64,000 nt of DNA, from the NCBI GenBank assembly GCA_944800085.1, contig CALYLO010000001.1, positions 82,001 through 146,000 of the forward strand. Direction: 5' to 3'. This document shows, piece after piece, positions 27,907 to 38,272 of the stretch. The DNA is from Paenibacillus melissococcoides. GTDB taxonomy: Bacteria > Bacillota > Bacilli > Paenibacillales > Paenibacillaceae. The position numbers and the translations under genes are program-made. Within the stretch, counting starts at the first letter, position 1. Every line of letters starts with the position of its first letter. Below the pieces are notes generated by a model. The model searched no databases, had not been told where the DNA came from, and saw nothing but the letters and a program-made list of their open reading frames with translations.

Positions 27907-29806
27907 ATGATGAACCGCAACCGTGAGATCCATTTTGCAGAGCTGGAGCTGGATGGCGGCGAGGAGGCCGTAATGGCGATTCCGCCCAGAGCGGACAAGG
28001 ATAAGCCGGCTCCCCGGAATCGCATCACGGATCAGGAGGCGCCGCTGAACCTGGGGCTCAGCTCTTTTACAATAACAAAAGAGAAGCGATTCGTTGAACA
28101 AGCCCGCCAGTGGGAATGGCGTGTTGAGCCGCCGGCTCCCTTTGTTCCGTTCATGTGCTACTGGCCGGAGTATAAGGATATGTCGGAAGGGCAGACGCGA
28201 TGGTACTTTTATTGGCGGAATGAAGTTCGGGAAGGGCGATACCCGCCCACCGGCCTGTCTATCTGTTTCTTGTCATCTACGAACTGATTAACGGAATTGG
28301 TTGGAAGGAGCCTGTGCAGGGCTACCGGCTGATGAAGGAGATCTGGATCGGTTACCGGGAAGCGTTCCCGAAGCTGGATGATTACTTGCCCGATTGGCTT
28401 ATCGACTTCATCCTTGTCCACCGTCTTGACGTCTCTGTCCGCGATGTCACGGCGATTGCTCCATGCAGTGTGTCCGGCGATGCGCTCGAATGGGAGCTGA
28501 TGGAGCGGTTCCGGAGCGAACCGACGGATCTCCCGCTTGAAGCGGCGGCCCTGCTGTCGGATTATAATGTCTTGCGAAGCAAGTTTTACGCCAATGGCGG
28601 ACAGGCCGTGCTGAACACATATATCCCCAAAGTATTCGCGGTTGTAGATGGATATCTAAGCAAAAAATATGGCTCGCGCCTGATTGAGCGGCTCGATCCC
28701 GGCGAACCGGCAAGAAGGGACCGTTATTTGTTCCGCAGCGCTGTCTACGACTCCACGCTCTATGGCAGAAGTGCGGCCATCGAGTTTGTTCCGATCAGCT
28801 CCCACGCCCCGCTGCGCGCCTTCGTAACCCAACTCATCCGGTTAACCGAGAATACGCTGCGCGGCCTGTGCGGGTACAAGGGCAGATTGCGCGGCATTGC
28901 CGTCGAAGCGGAGATCGCCGCTCTCGTTCAGCGGTATTTGGACGGGAGGTTGGGCGGGCCTCCTCTGCGGAACGGGCCGAGCCTGCCGTTCGCATTAATA
29001 CGGATAAGCTGGCCCGGCTGCAGGCCGAGTCGGACGAGGTGCGCGATCTGCTAACGGTGACGAAGGACGTTGGCGGACCGGAAGGCGGGAGCCGAATCGG
29101 GGGCGGTAAGCGGAACGAAGCATCCGAGGAGGGGAGAGCCGGGCGGGGCAGCGAACCGGAGGGCAGCCGTACAGCGGATGCGCCGGAAGGGCGGCGTGCC
29201 CAACCTGATGAGGTTCAGACGCTGCTGCGCCGGCTGACGAATGAGCAGCTTCGGCTGCTGACTGCGCTGCTGGCCCATGGCGGGGAGCTGGACGGACAAG
29301 CGCTGGCGAAGCAGGCTCCCTCAATCATGATCGATCTGGCCATGGATGAGATGAACGAAGCGGCATTGGAAGCGCTCGGCAATCTGGTGCTCGTGGAGGA
29401 AGCCGGAATGATCCGAATTGCAGAGGAGTATCGGGAGGATCTGGCGGTTTTTTGCGGTTGCGAACATTCCGCTGCGGCTGCGCCTGCCTCACGAGATGCG
29501 GAGGGCAGGGCGGATGAGCCTGACGGGAGCGCGAACGGACCTGCCGGGCAGCGCGGCGGCGTGGACGAGGAATGGATTCAATTCGATCGTATGCTGGCAC
29601 CGGTGCATCGCCTGGCACTGCGGGCGATGCTGGCGGGAGAGGAGCATCGTTCGCTGCTGAAGCTTGCCGAGGCGCACGGAACGATGGCCGAGCTGCTTAT
29701 CGATGAGATCAATGCCGCCTCCATGGATACTATCGGGGACCTGATCATTGACGGGGATGAGATTGCAGATGACTATCTCCCTATGATTGAGAAATTGGCG
29801 AGGTGA
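27907..29806 (+). pseudogene. TerB-N/TerB-C domain protein, two frameshifts
   Basis: Three frames join into one protein of about 630 residues. The first part has RQWEWRVEPPAPFVPFMCYW and QTRWYFYWRNEVREGRYP, the TerB-N signature. The second frame (28272-28950) continues with YELINGIGWKEPVQGYRLMK, and the third (to 29806) holds the C-terminal TerB-C-like repeats (QLRLLTALLAHGGELDGQAL). Shifts lie near 28262 and 28943. The gene heads a trio with an ATPase and a helicase. The intact family is a probable defence or DNA-processing component; this copy is broken. Confidence 0.75.
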
Positions 29807-29812
29807 AGAACC

Positions 29813-31132
29813 ATGACAGACAAGAAAATCCCGAAGCGCGTCACGACGGCGCTTATCAATTCCTTGACCGCCGGTGTCGTGCCGCGCATTGGACTGGAGC
29901 ATATCGCCGTCGGCCGCAAGCCGGAGATTGAAGCCATTCTTCGCGACCTGGACAATGTGGCCGAGGGAGGAGCGGCGTTCAAGCTCGTGACGGGATGATA
30001 CGGAAGCGGGAAGAGCTTCCTGCTGCAGATGATTCGCAACTATGCGATGGACCGCAACTTCGTCGTTGCCGACGGGGATCTGTCGCCGGAACGGAGACTG
30101 GTTGGCACGAAGGGGCAGGGGCTGGCGACGTACCGCGAGCTGATGATGAAGCTGTCGACGCGCGCCCGGCCGGACGGAGGGGCGCTGGAGACGATCCTGC
30201 AGCGGTGGATTGCTTCGATTCAACAGCAGGCGATGACCGAGCTTGGCATGGGGCCGAACGACGGCGCCTTGATTATGGAGGTGGAGCAGCGCATCGCAGC
30301 CGTCACGAATGAAATGCGGAATATGGTGCACGGGTTCGACTTCGCCAAGGTGCTATCGTCGTATTGGACCGGTTATAAGAGGATGGATGACGAGCTGAAG
30401 CAAGCTTCGCTGCGCTGGCTTCGCGGGGAGTTCGCGACGAAGACCGAGGCGAAGCAGGCTTTGGGCGTCGGGGTAATTATTGATGATGACAACTGGTACG
30501 ATTACATGAAGCTGTGGTCGGAATTCGCCGCGCGGATTGGATATCAGGGATTGCTGCTTTTTATCGATGAAGGGGTTAACCTGTACAAAATTACGAATAG
30601 CATCTCCCGGCACAGCAATTACGAGAAGCTGCTGACGATGTTCAACGATACGATGCAGGGCAAGGCGGAGCACCTCGGCATCTTCATCGGCGGCACGCCG
30701 CAATTCGTGAAGGATGAACGCAGGGGGCTGTTCAGCTACGAAGCTCTGCGCTCGCGCCTCGTAAGCGGCAGATACGCGGCAGAGGGGCTCCGCAACTACA
30801 CGGGCCCTCTGATTCAGCTCGACATGCTGTCTCATAAGGAGATTCTGCTTCTGCTGCAGCGTCTGCGCCATATCCATGCCCTTCATTATGGAGTGGAGCC
30901 GCTGCTGACGGACGACCAATTAATCGCATTTATGGAGCAAGCCGTCGGCAGGCTCGGAGCGGATGGGCTTCTGACCCCGAGGGAGATTATTCGTGATTTC
31001 ATGGATCTGATGCACACGCTGCAGCAGCATCCGGAGACCAAGTTCGACGATCTGATCGGGAACCGGAGCGTCAAGCCCGCGGATTCCCATCCGGATGAAG
31101 TCGGCGACTTCCTGGCGGAGTTCGAGCTATGA
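29813..31132 (+). pseudogene. BREX-type ATP-binding protein (BrxD/DUF2791 family) with nonsense codon in Walker A
   Basis: The 439-codon frame begins MTDKKIPKRVTTALINSLTA and has GRKPEIEAILRDLDNVAEGG. Walker A then reads VTG-stop-YGSGKSFLLQ: TGA at 29996-29998 sits where the family has Ser, Arg or Asp. The frame then continues to the end with LLLFIDEGVNLYKI (Walker B-like) and LGIFIGGTPQFVKDERRGLF. Only this one codon breaks it. It lies seven bases after the TerB gene and overlaps the helicase start by ATGA, so the three form one operon. Confidence 0.8.
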
Positions 31133-31845
31133 GCGGGATTCATCCCTTTCACCGGTTGGCGCCGTTCATGCAAGAGTATATTTATAAAAAGCGCTGGGAG
31201 ACGCTGAAGGAGGCCCAAGTCGGGGCTTGCCGCGTGCTGTTCGATTCGCCGAACCATCTGCTGATCGCATCCGGGACGGCATCGGGCAAGACCGAAGCCG
31301 CCTTCTTCCCGGCCCTGACAGAACTGCACGAGCGCCCTTCCGCATCGGTCGGCATTCTGTACATCGGCCCGCTGAAGGCGCTTATCAACGACCAGTTCGA
31401 GCGTCTGAACGATATGCTGCGCGAAGCCGGCATTCCGGTGCGGCATTGGCATGGGGACGTGTCCCAAGCGGAGAAGGCGAAGCTGCTGAAAAGACCGTCC
31501 GGCGTATTGCAGATTACGCCGGAATCGCTGGAAGGCTTGTTAATGAACAAGCCGAATGCGATACCCGCCCTGTTCCGCGACCTGCGTTATGTCGTGATTG
31601 ATGAGGTGCATGCCTTCATGGGGGCCGATCGCGGCATTCAAGTGCTGAGCCAGCTTGCCCGGGTCGAACGGATGGCAGGCTGCCGGCCGAGACGGATTGG
31701 CCTGTCGGCGACATTGGGCGATTACGATGCCGCCTGTGAATGGCTGGGCGCCGGTTCGCCGCATGCCGTCGAAGTCGTGGCGCCCCGCGCGGGCCGCAAG
31801 CTGAGATTGAATGTCGAGCATTTCTCCTTCCCTGCCGCCCGGTGA
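31129..31845 (+). pseudogene. DEAD/DEAH helicase, truncated to its N-terminal ATPase part
   Basis: The ATG overlaps the ATPase stop codon. The frame has LLIASGTASGKTEAAFFPAL (Walker A), GILYIGPLKALINDQFERL, VLQITPESLEGLL, VVIDEVHAFMGADRG (DEVH box) and RRIGLSATLGDY (motif III). It stops after LNVEHFSFPAAR, where the sequence fuses to an oppositely oriented histidyl-tRNA synthetase fragment. The second RecA domain and all later parts are missing. It resembles BrxHI-like helicases paired with BrxD-type ATPases. Confidence 0.8.
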
Positions 31846-32740
31846 ACTGGCCGATGATCGCGTCGTATCTTCCGCCGCCGAGGCTCGAGGCGAAGGTGCC
31901 CGACGCATCGAAAATTTCATATACGGTGCCGGTATAGAAGGACAGCCCGCGGGACAGGAACGGGTCGAAGGCGCAGCTTGCCGCGAGCCCGGTCCCGTCG
32001 ATTAGAAGCTGCAGGGCGCGCACCTCGGATATGCCCTCCGGCAACTGGAGGCCGCAAGCCGCGGCGAGGTAGTCGACCGAGGTCTCTTCTCTCTCCAACA
32101 AGACCAAGATCGCCTCGGTTACCGTCGGCTCCAAGCCTTTGCCAAGCAGTTCGTCCTTGCCCCCTTCTTTTCCGAATTTGGCAATCTTGTCGAGCGTCAG
32201 CATGACCGACGACGCCTCCCCGGCCGGTACGCCAATCGATTCCAGCAGTTCTCCGAGGAACCGACGGTTATTCCATCACATCACCGGGATGTTCAGACGG
32301 CGGAACGCATCGACGGCAAGCTGCATCAGCTCGGCCTCGGCTTCCGGCCCGGCAAATGCCGACGATATCGGCATCGCATTGCAGAAATTCCCGCAGCCTT
32401 CCCCGTTTCACCGGCCCGTCGCGGAACACTTTGCCGATCTCATACCGTTTGTACGGCAGCTCAGCCCGGGATTCATGGCGATGACCTTGGCGAACGGAAT
32501 CGTCAGATCATAGCGCAGCCCTAACTGCCGCTTCCCTTGATCGCTCAACCGGTACATTTCCTTCACGATTTCTTCCCCGCCGGCATATTTCGATGTCAGC
32601 ACATCAAGCTCATGCAAGATCGTGCTCTCCATTGCCTCGAAGCGGTAGAGCTCGAACAGGTTCCGCAGCACGTCCTGCACTTGCTGGCGCGCCGCTTGCT
32701 CCGGACCGAAAAAATCATGGGTACCTTTTACGTTTTGCAT
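31840..32740 (-). pseudogene. hisS: Histidyl-tRNA synthetase copy, frameshifted and 3'-truncated
   Basis: It begins MQNVKGTHDFFGPEQAARQQ (class II HisRS motif 1 region) with GGGAGG upstream. LRYDLTIPFAKVIAMNPGL is motif 2-like, with YKRYEIGKVFRDGPVKRGR in a shifted frame. DPFLSRGLSFYTGTVYEIFD (HisA-type motif) and SLGGGRYDAIIGQFTG also remain. At least three frameshifts are present, and the gene ends at the fusion with the helicase remnant at about 31845, so the anticodon-binding domain is lost. It was probably a second, regulated HisRS, since a housekeeping copy must exist elsewhere. Confidence 0.8.
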
Positions 32741-32940
32741 CGTATCCATCCTCCCTTGTTCACATGGAAAATAAAAAACGCGCCGGACCTCTTGGTCCCG
32801 CGAGCGGGATAGATGCCGCAGGGAGGCCAACGCGAACAGCGCTAGCCCTCCCTGATAGGTTCAGGGGTGCTAACGCTTCTTGTGATGATGGTTGGGTCTG
32901 CTTGATTCGGTTCATGAGCAGGCTCCTCCATCGCATGTAG
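32741..32940 (-). promoter_or_regulatory. Structured hisS leader, possible T-box-like element
   Basis: Upstream of the attenuator lies a strong second hairpin, AGGGAGGGC to GGCCTCCCT (about 32818-32852), with an inner AGCGC/GCG stem. T-box leaders often precede aminoacyl-tRNA synthetase genes in Firmicutes, but the conserved T-box core (TGGNACCGCG) is not found. A leader ORF with no His run is also open. The mechanism is therefore unclear. Confidence 0.45.
32773..32802 (-). terminator. Leader terminator (attenuator) upstream of hisS
   Basis: On the minus strand CGCGGGACC, AAGA and GGTCCGGCGCG form a hairpin followed by TTTTTT, 33 bases before the hisS start codon. A terminator before its own gene suggests conditional termination. 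Confidence 0.65.
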
Positions 32941-32992
32941 GATTATCGAGTATTAGCGAATGGGGTGGGAAAAAGCAACTCCTCCGCCGGTG

Positions 32993-33835
32993 TCACGAAG
33001 CAGAATAAGACTGGAGCTGGGTCCTCGCCTTCTGAATGATGTCTCCGATCTTTTGCTCCAACTGGAAGACTTGGCGAGTGCGTTCATTCCGCTGGCGGGA
33101 GGAGGCTGTCATCGAGATGAGCGCCTTCAGGCTGGCATTGGCATCGCCCTTCCTCGCGGCTTGCGTCAGCGTGCTCCGGGTCGCAGAGAGGCGGCTTTTG
33201 CAGGTGCTGGCGGCACTCTTCGCTTTCTTGATCTGGACCTTGACCGTATCGATGGCGGAGAGCGTCTGGCGCACGCGCTTGGCGGCGTCGGTGCGAGCTT
33301 GCCTGGCCGACTTCAGCGCGGCTTGGCGGCGGCGGATATCCTCCCGCGCGGTCTGGACGAGCGGCTTCATGCCGGTATGCTGCAGGCGAAGCGCCGCGTT
33401 CAACTGCTTGTTCTTCCATATCTTCGCGGCCGAGATCTGTTTGTTCAAGGCGCTGTAGGCGTCGAACAGCGGCTGATACTTCTTCTTCGCCTCTTGCACT
33501 TGCGAATCGAGGCGCTTCAGCTTCTCCTCGTGCAGCCGCTTGAGCTGCTGCCTGATCCCGGCCAGCGCCTCCGCATTGTCGTAGTGCAGGCGCTTCGTCT
33601 TCTCCTGCCATTCCCGCTCCGCCGTCTCGAACTGACTCAGCTCCTGGTAGAGCTGAGTCAGCTTGTCCGCCTGCGACCGGTCCGCTGCCGCCACCATCTT
33701 GTCGAAGGCGGCCTTGGCTGTGGCGGACAGCTCCGCCGATGCCGCGTGGAGCGCCGCCGGGCCGGCCAGCAGGCATGCGAGTGCGAGTAGGAGCGTTGCC
33801 ATGATCGCGCCCGATTGTTTCTTCATCATGATCAT
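32993..33835 (-). CDS. Secreted coiled-coil protein of unknown function
   Basis: The 280-residue protein has a signal peptide (MKKQSGAIMATLLLALACLL, cleavage near AALHAAS). It is almost entirely Lys/Gln/Ala-rich coiled coil, for example KLTQLYQELSQFETAEREWQ and RRRQAALKSARQARTDAAKR. GAGAGG precedes the ATG at 33835; ATGs two and three codons in are alternatives. It is probably exported and extended in shape. No family is recognised. It looks intact, unlike its neighbours on both sides. Confidence 0.7.
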   Translation of the reverse strand: MIMMKKQSGAIMATLLLALACLLAGPAALHAASAELSATAKAAFDKMVAAADRSQADKLTQLYQELSQFETAEREWQEKTKRLHYDNAEALAGIRQQLKRLHEEKLKRLDSQVQEAKKKYQPLFDAYSALNKQISAAKIWKNKQLNAALRLQHTGMKPLVQTAREDIRRRQAALKSARQARTDAAKRVRQTLSAIDTVKVQIKKAKSAASTCKSRLSATRSTLTQAARKGDANASLKALISMTASSRQRNERTRQVFQLEQKIGDIIQKARTQLQSYSAS

Positions 33836-33909
33836 TTCATCCTCTCTTTATCGTTTCTTAAAATATCCGGAATTGCCTTCCATATCCCACGCGCAAGAAA
33901 GGGAAAAGC

Positions 33910-33958
33910 AAAAAAGCACCTGCAAGAAGGGCTATCAAGCCCATTCTTGCGGGTGCTT
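33910..33958 (-). terminator. Minus-strand terminator with no intact upstream gene
   Basis: AGCACCTGCAAGAA and TTCTTGCGGGTGCT form a long stem with an inner GGGCT/AGCCC helix. On the minus strand it is followed by TTTTTTG. No minus-strand gene lies to its right, so the gene it served is gone. Confidence 0.65.
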
Positions 33959-34142
33959 CCATCGCAAGTTCCGTTATTTGTCATTCAAGTTAATGATATG
34001 AAAGAATGCGAGATTTGTCAAGGCGAATTGATAATGATCGCGCCTTTCCTCGCAAAAGCTTGTATAGAGCGGTTTGAGCAAGTTTATAGTTAATCATTGC
34101 GAAAAGCGGAGTTTGTCGAGATAGAGGGGCCCGGTTTTTAGC

Positions 34143-34320
34143 AAAATCCTGCACCCGAGCAGGATTTTTTTGATTTTGCTGGCCGATACGGCAGTATTCC
34201 TGCAAAACTACATCAATTCGCCCTTATCTCCTCCGGTTTGAGCCGAAAGAACTTAAATTCCTGCACATTTGCAGCATTCCTTCTGCCAAGTAGGGGTGCC
34301 GGTCGAAATCCTGCAGAATT
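34143..34320. repeat. Interspersed TGCAGGA repeat copy with hairpin
   Basis: AAAATCCTGC/GCAGGATTTT forms a hairpin with T run (34143-34171). It is followed by TTCCTGCAAAACTACATCAA, the reverse complement of a 20-mer also found at 45.56 kb. The rest of 33960-34320 holds no gene. Confidence 0.6.
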
Positions 34321-34324
34321 CAGA

Positions 34325-35880
34325 GTGTTGAGAAAGTCTATGTTAATTACCCATTCACCGCGTTAATTTGGTATAATGTTCTTATCATAATCCATGGAAA
34401 GCGTGGTGTTTGTATGCTTTACACGAATGATCCCAACCCACAACTGGACTATGAACTGGTTTGTCTTGAGCATATGGTTGCCCCTGATCACTTGCTTCGT
34501 CATATCGATAAACATATTGATTTTACCTTTATTTTGGACCTTGTGCGTCCTTACTACAGCGAGTCGAACGGCCGACCATCTGTGGATCCCATTGTGTTCT
34601 TTAAAATGCTGCTGATCGGCTACTTGTATAACATTCGCTCAGAGCGAGAACTGGAGCGAGTCGTCAACGATTCCCTGGCTTTTCGGTGGTTCTTACGGCT
34701 CGGGCTTTCCGGCAAAGCGCCTGACCATTCGATCTTTAGCTGGAACCGGAAAAATCGGTTTAAGGATACTACCGTCTTCCAAGATATCTTCGATAATATC
34801 GTTCAGCAGGCGATTCAGCACAACATGGTGGGAGGGCGGCTGCTCTTTACCGACTCCACGCATATCAAGGCAAATGCCAATAACGGACGGTACGAGAAAC
34901 GAGAAGTCACTTGTACGCCTTATGAATATCTCCAAGAGCTGGAGCAAGCCGTGAATGAGGATCGGGTCGCTTTTGGAAAAAAGCCACTGCCTCCCAAAGA
35001 GGAGGCCTAAACCAAGGAACAAAAAGTTAGCTTAACAGATCCGGATAGCGGAAACCTGAATCGGGATGGAAAACCGGAAGGGTTTCATTATTTAGATCAC
35101 CGCACCGTAGATCATAAATACAACGTGATTACGGACTGCTACGTTACGCCTGGAAATGTGAATGATTCGGTTGTTTATGTGGATCGTCTACTACATCAAA
35201 TAGAGAAGTTTGGCTGGGAAAAGTCGCTGGAGGCCGTTGCACTCGACTCTGGTTACATGACGGCCTATGTTTGTTACCGTACGAACAAATTAAACATCAC
35301 GGCAGTTATTCCAGAGCGTTCGACCCGTGAACACGGTGTATTTCCCAAAGAGAAATTTCATTATGATGCAGAAAAGAATGTTTTTATCTGTCCAAACCAG
35401 CAAGAACTCACGTACCGCACCACAACACGAAAAGGATTCAGAGATTATAAATCCGATCCCAAACAATGCGCTGCCTGTCCATTATTGAGCAAGTGTAACG
35501 AGAACAAAAATAAACAACGCACCATACAACGGCATATCTGGGAAGAACACAAAGAGAAAGTAGTTCAAAACTTCCAGAGTGAGAGCGGAAAAGCCGTTTA
35601 TGCCCTACGCGCCCAAACCATTGAGCGAAGTTTCGCGGATGCCAAAGTGCTCCATGGACTTCGCTATTGCCGGTTTCGGGGAAGAGACAAGGTGCAGGAG
35701 CAAGTGCTGATGACAGCCACTGCACAGAACATAAAAAAGATAGCCACACATCTCGCCAGAAGGGTGGGGTAAAGCAAAGACCCCATCCCCCCTCCATTCT
35801 CTCTCACCAAACACCACTTTTTCCCAGCAAAATGATATTACATTGATATTACTTCGTAAAAAACAGGGGTTTTCCAACAG
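34325..35880 (+). mobile_element. Second IS1182-family element
   Basis: The transposase is flanked by imperfect inverted repeats, TGTTGAGAAAG at 34326 and CTTTTCCAACA-like sequence ending 35879. It is inserted among TGCAGGA repeat copies. I could not define the target duplication. Confidence 0.55.
34414..35772 (+). pseudogene. IS1182-family transposase with one nonsense codon
   Basis: The frame is continuous apart from TAA at 35008-35010, between LPPKEEA and TKEQKVSLTDPDSG. It has SNGRPSVDPIVFFKMLLIGY, DHSIFSWNRKNRFKD and LLFTDSTHIKANANNGRYEK (first Asp). VALDSGYMTAYVCYR holds the second Asp. A Cys cluster (CAACPLLSKC) and AQTIERSFADAKVLHGLRYC (Glu) close it. It is a different subgroup from the copy at 6.9 kb. 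Only the nonsense codon disables it. Confidence 0.88.
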
Positions 35881-35924
35881 CCTGAAAAGCGCAGCTTTTT
35901 TGGCCGTTCGGACTAGAATGATGC

Positions 35925-36035
35925 CGTTTTGTGGAAAATTGATGTACTTTAGCAGGAATTCCTGCTTCGATCCCGCATTTTATGGTGAAATTCCTGCTCC
36001 TGCGCAGGAATTTTATCCCCCCAAGACGGCGGGCC
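35925..36035. repeat. Interspersed TGCAGGA repeat copy
   Basis: GAAAATTGATGTACTTTAGC followed by AGGAATTCCTGC and CCTGCTCCTGCGCAGGAA resembles the GGCGAAATGATGTAGTTTTG copy at 45.56 kb. No gene is seen from 35881 to 36230. Confidence 0.5.
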
Positions 36036-36230
36036 CCACATCAGACGTGTCACGTTGCGAAGGATAAACGGAGGAATAGAACGGCATGACTGCGGCATGC
36101 CGTTCTTCGGCGTTCCGGGCTTCCGCTACGAATGCAATCGGGCCCGGCTCGGTTTACGGGCGTCAGGCAAGCTGGCCGCTGAAGCCCACCCGCAGCCCGG
36201 CGCAGCGGTGCTTGCCCGCCGGGCGGGGTT

Positions 36231-36476
36231 TTATTTGCCGACGACGAGGACGAAGACGTTACTGTCCGGCGCCTCCAGGACGGCCGCATGGCTCGTTTCC
36301 GTCGGAATAGGCTTGCGAATCCAGTTAATCTCGGTTTTGGCGGACAGTGCTTCATAAGTTTCGGGCACGTCTTCCACATTGAATTCAATGTCGGCCATCT
36401 GGAGATCGGGATGACTTTGCAGGACGAGCTCGGAGCTCTTTTCGTCCGGGAAAAGAAGCTGACAACGCATGAGCAA
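36231..36476 (-). pseudogene. VOC-family (glyoxalase-like) protein, C-terminal fragment
   Basis: The minus strand encodes LLFPDEKSSELVLQSHPDLQ, ADIEFNVEDVPETYEALSAK and AVLEAPDSNVFVLVVGK, the second half of a VOC-fold protein. The N-terminal half is absent; upstream sequence belongs to a WYL fragment on the other strand. Confidence 0.6.
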
Positions 36477-36484
36477 TGGTTCCT

Positions 36485-36761
36485 GCCGCCTGTGCGGGAG
36501 CATCATGTGCCGCTGCGAGTGGACCCGCTTGGGTGTAAGGAAATGCGAGGCCGATCCTTGGCTAGATAAGACCATCACGCGGCACGAGGACGGGACGGGC
36601 ATGATCGACCCCCGCATTGGACGGGGCGAAATCAATACTATGCGGAGCGGATATTCGGCTTGGGCACGGACGCCTTCGTGAAGGAGCCTGCCGAGTTGGT
36701 GGACTTCATGATGGACAAGCTGGAGCGGATTCGCAGCCGGTACGGTACCGCTGAGGCTTAG
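36485..36761 (+). pseudogene. YafY/WYL-type regulator, C-terminal fragment
   Basis: The end of the frame reads YYAERIFGLGTDAFVKEPAE and LVDFMMDKLERIRSRYG, typical of the C-terminal part of WYL-domain DeoR/YafY regulators. It is preceded in shifted frame by KTITRHEDGTG. The HTH and WYL core are missing. Confidence 0.45.
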
Positions 36762-36930
36762 TGCATCAAGCAATGGACGAATATGGGTGAATTCCCGTCT
36801 TCGTCTTTTTTGTATGGGTTTCGTTTGAGTTCAGCCAAATTGTTGGTTTAAAGTAAATGAAGCCAAAAATTTCAGCGTGACCTTTACAAGTGATAAGTAA
36901 CAAACAAAAAAACAATGTAATAATCAACAC

Positions 36931-36951
36931 AAAACAATATAAAACAATAAA
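36931..36951. promoter_or_regulatory. DeoR-type operator of the transporter/kinase operon
   Basis: AAAACAATAT is followed directly by AAAACAATAA, a 10-bp-period direct repeat just upstream of the -35 box. The same AAAACAATA word precedes the DeoR gene (46889-46898, inverted) and the aldolase/BMC operon (47046). Confidence 0.7.
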
Positions 36952-36957
36952 TTTTCA

Positions 36958-36986
36958 TTGCGATATAGGTATGAAGGTGGTAGTAT
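36958..36986 (+). promoter_or_regulatory. SigA-type promoter of the transporter/kinase operon
   Basis: TTGCGA (36958-36963), a 17-base spacer and TAGTAT (36981-36986) fit a vegetative promoter. It leaves a leader of about 70 bases before the binding-protein gene. Confidence 0.6.
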
Positions 36987-37063
36987 GTAAGACAACAACA
37001 GGTTTTATGGCTTTTTGCATAGGACTTGAAGGGTTTTTGATTACCTTAAAAGGGGTGCAGGAG

Positions 37064-38182
37064 ATGAAGTTCAAAGTGATGAGCCGATTTGTCGCCGCAG
37101 TAATGGCCGTCTCGCTTGTATTGGCAGGCTGTTCGGCCGGGGGAGATTCCGCCCAAAGCAAGCCGAATGTGGACAAGAGCAAAATCGAAAATCTTCCTCA
37201 GCCTATTGCCAGCAAAGACGTGAAAGTGATGGTTATCCGCAAAATCGGAGGCGACGATCATACGGCGCAATTTCTGGCAGGCGCCAAGCAAGAGGGCGAA
37301 TCGATGGGATTTACGGTGGACACGTACTCCGCGAACGGCGACACGGCCAAATTTCATGACGCGATAGCCTAGGCCCTGGAAAAGAACTATGACGGGGTTA
37401 TTATCTCGCATGGGGATGATGCGGCTACGGTGGATGATGTCAAGAAATTGACGGAGAAGGGGATTCCGGTCGTCACATTCGACTCCAATCCGGACTTGGC
37501 CCAAATTGACGGCGTAACGTTGACCTCGCAGGACGACAAGCAGCTGGCCCATTTGGCGTTGGACAGCATGAATAAGCAGTTAAATGGAAGCGGTAACATC
37601 GTTTATTTATGGGTGGACGGATTCCCGCCGATGGTAATCCGCAACGGCGTATACCAAGACTTTTTGAAGGCGAATGCCGGCATTAAGGAGATCGAGCGCT
37701 TCGGCGTCGCGGCATCCGATACGTCGGTACAGACGCAGAATGCCGTATCGGCGATGCTGACCAAGCATGGCAAAGGCAAGATTGACGCCATCTTCGCCAC
37801 ATGGGACGCGTTCGCCATCGGCGCGGCGCGGGCCGTGAAGGAAGCCGGCCGGGACGAGATCAAAATTTACGGCATTGACGTGTCGAACGCCGATTTGCAG
37901 CTGATGCAGGAAGAGAACAGCCCATGGGTCGCCACGGCCGCCGTCGATCCGAAGGTGATCGGCGCCGTCAATATGCGCCTGGTCGCGAAGAAGATCGCAG
38001 GCGAAGACACGCCGCAAACCTTCGACCTCAAGCCGACAATGATTACGCAAGAGCAATTGAATTCCTCCGGGGAAAAAGTGAATATGGAGAGCCTCAGCAA
38101 GATCATCCCGGATTGGGGCGTAAGCACGGACTTTGAGGAGGACTGGATGCAAGGGCTTAAGAAAGCGTATTCATCCAAATAA
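37064..38182 (+). pseudogene. Sugar ABC transporter substrate-binding lipoprotein with amber codon
   Basis: The 372-codon frame starts MKFKVMSRFVAAVMAVSLVL with lipobox LAGC (Cys about 23). It has the RbsB/LsrB-type periplasmic-binding fold: FLAGAKQEGESMGFTVDTYS, GVIISHGDDAATVDD, VVTFDSNPDLAQ, AIFATWDAFAIGAARAV and IKIYGIDVSNADLQLM. TAG at 37370-37372 replaces what is probably CAG (Gln) between HDAIA and ALEKNYDG; the frame is otherwise intact. AGGGGTG precedes the ATG. It would deliver a ribose-like sugar to the transporter of this operon. As read, it is truncated at residue 102 unless TAG is suppressed or miscalled. Confidence 0.85.
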
Positions 38183-38272
38183 GAAGGGGACGGAGGGAAG
38201 CGCGGTAGGGCCTCCGCGGCCAACGCCGGATGGACGGCGCTTGCCTCCCGATTCCGTACAGGAGGTGGAGAG

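Noticed and set aside
29996..29998. TGA as selenocysteine codon
   Set aside because: Walker A loops have no known selenocysteine, no SECIS-like structure is evident and the neighbouring genes are also broken.
32741..32940. Canonical T-box riboswitch before hisS
   Set aside because: Position and attenuator fit, but the conserved T-box core TGGNACCGCG is not present, so I only call a structured leader.
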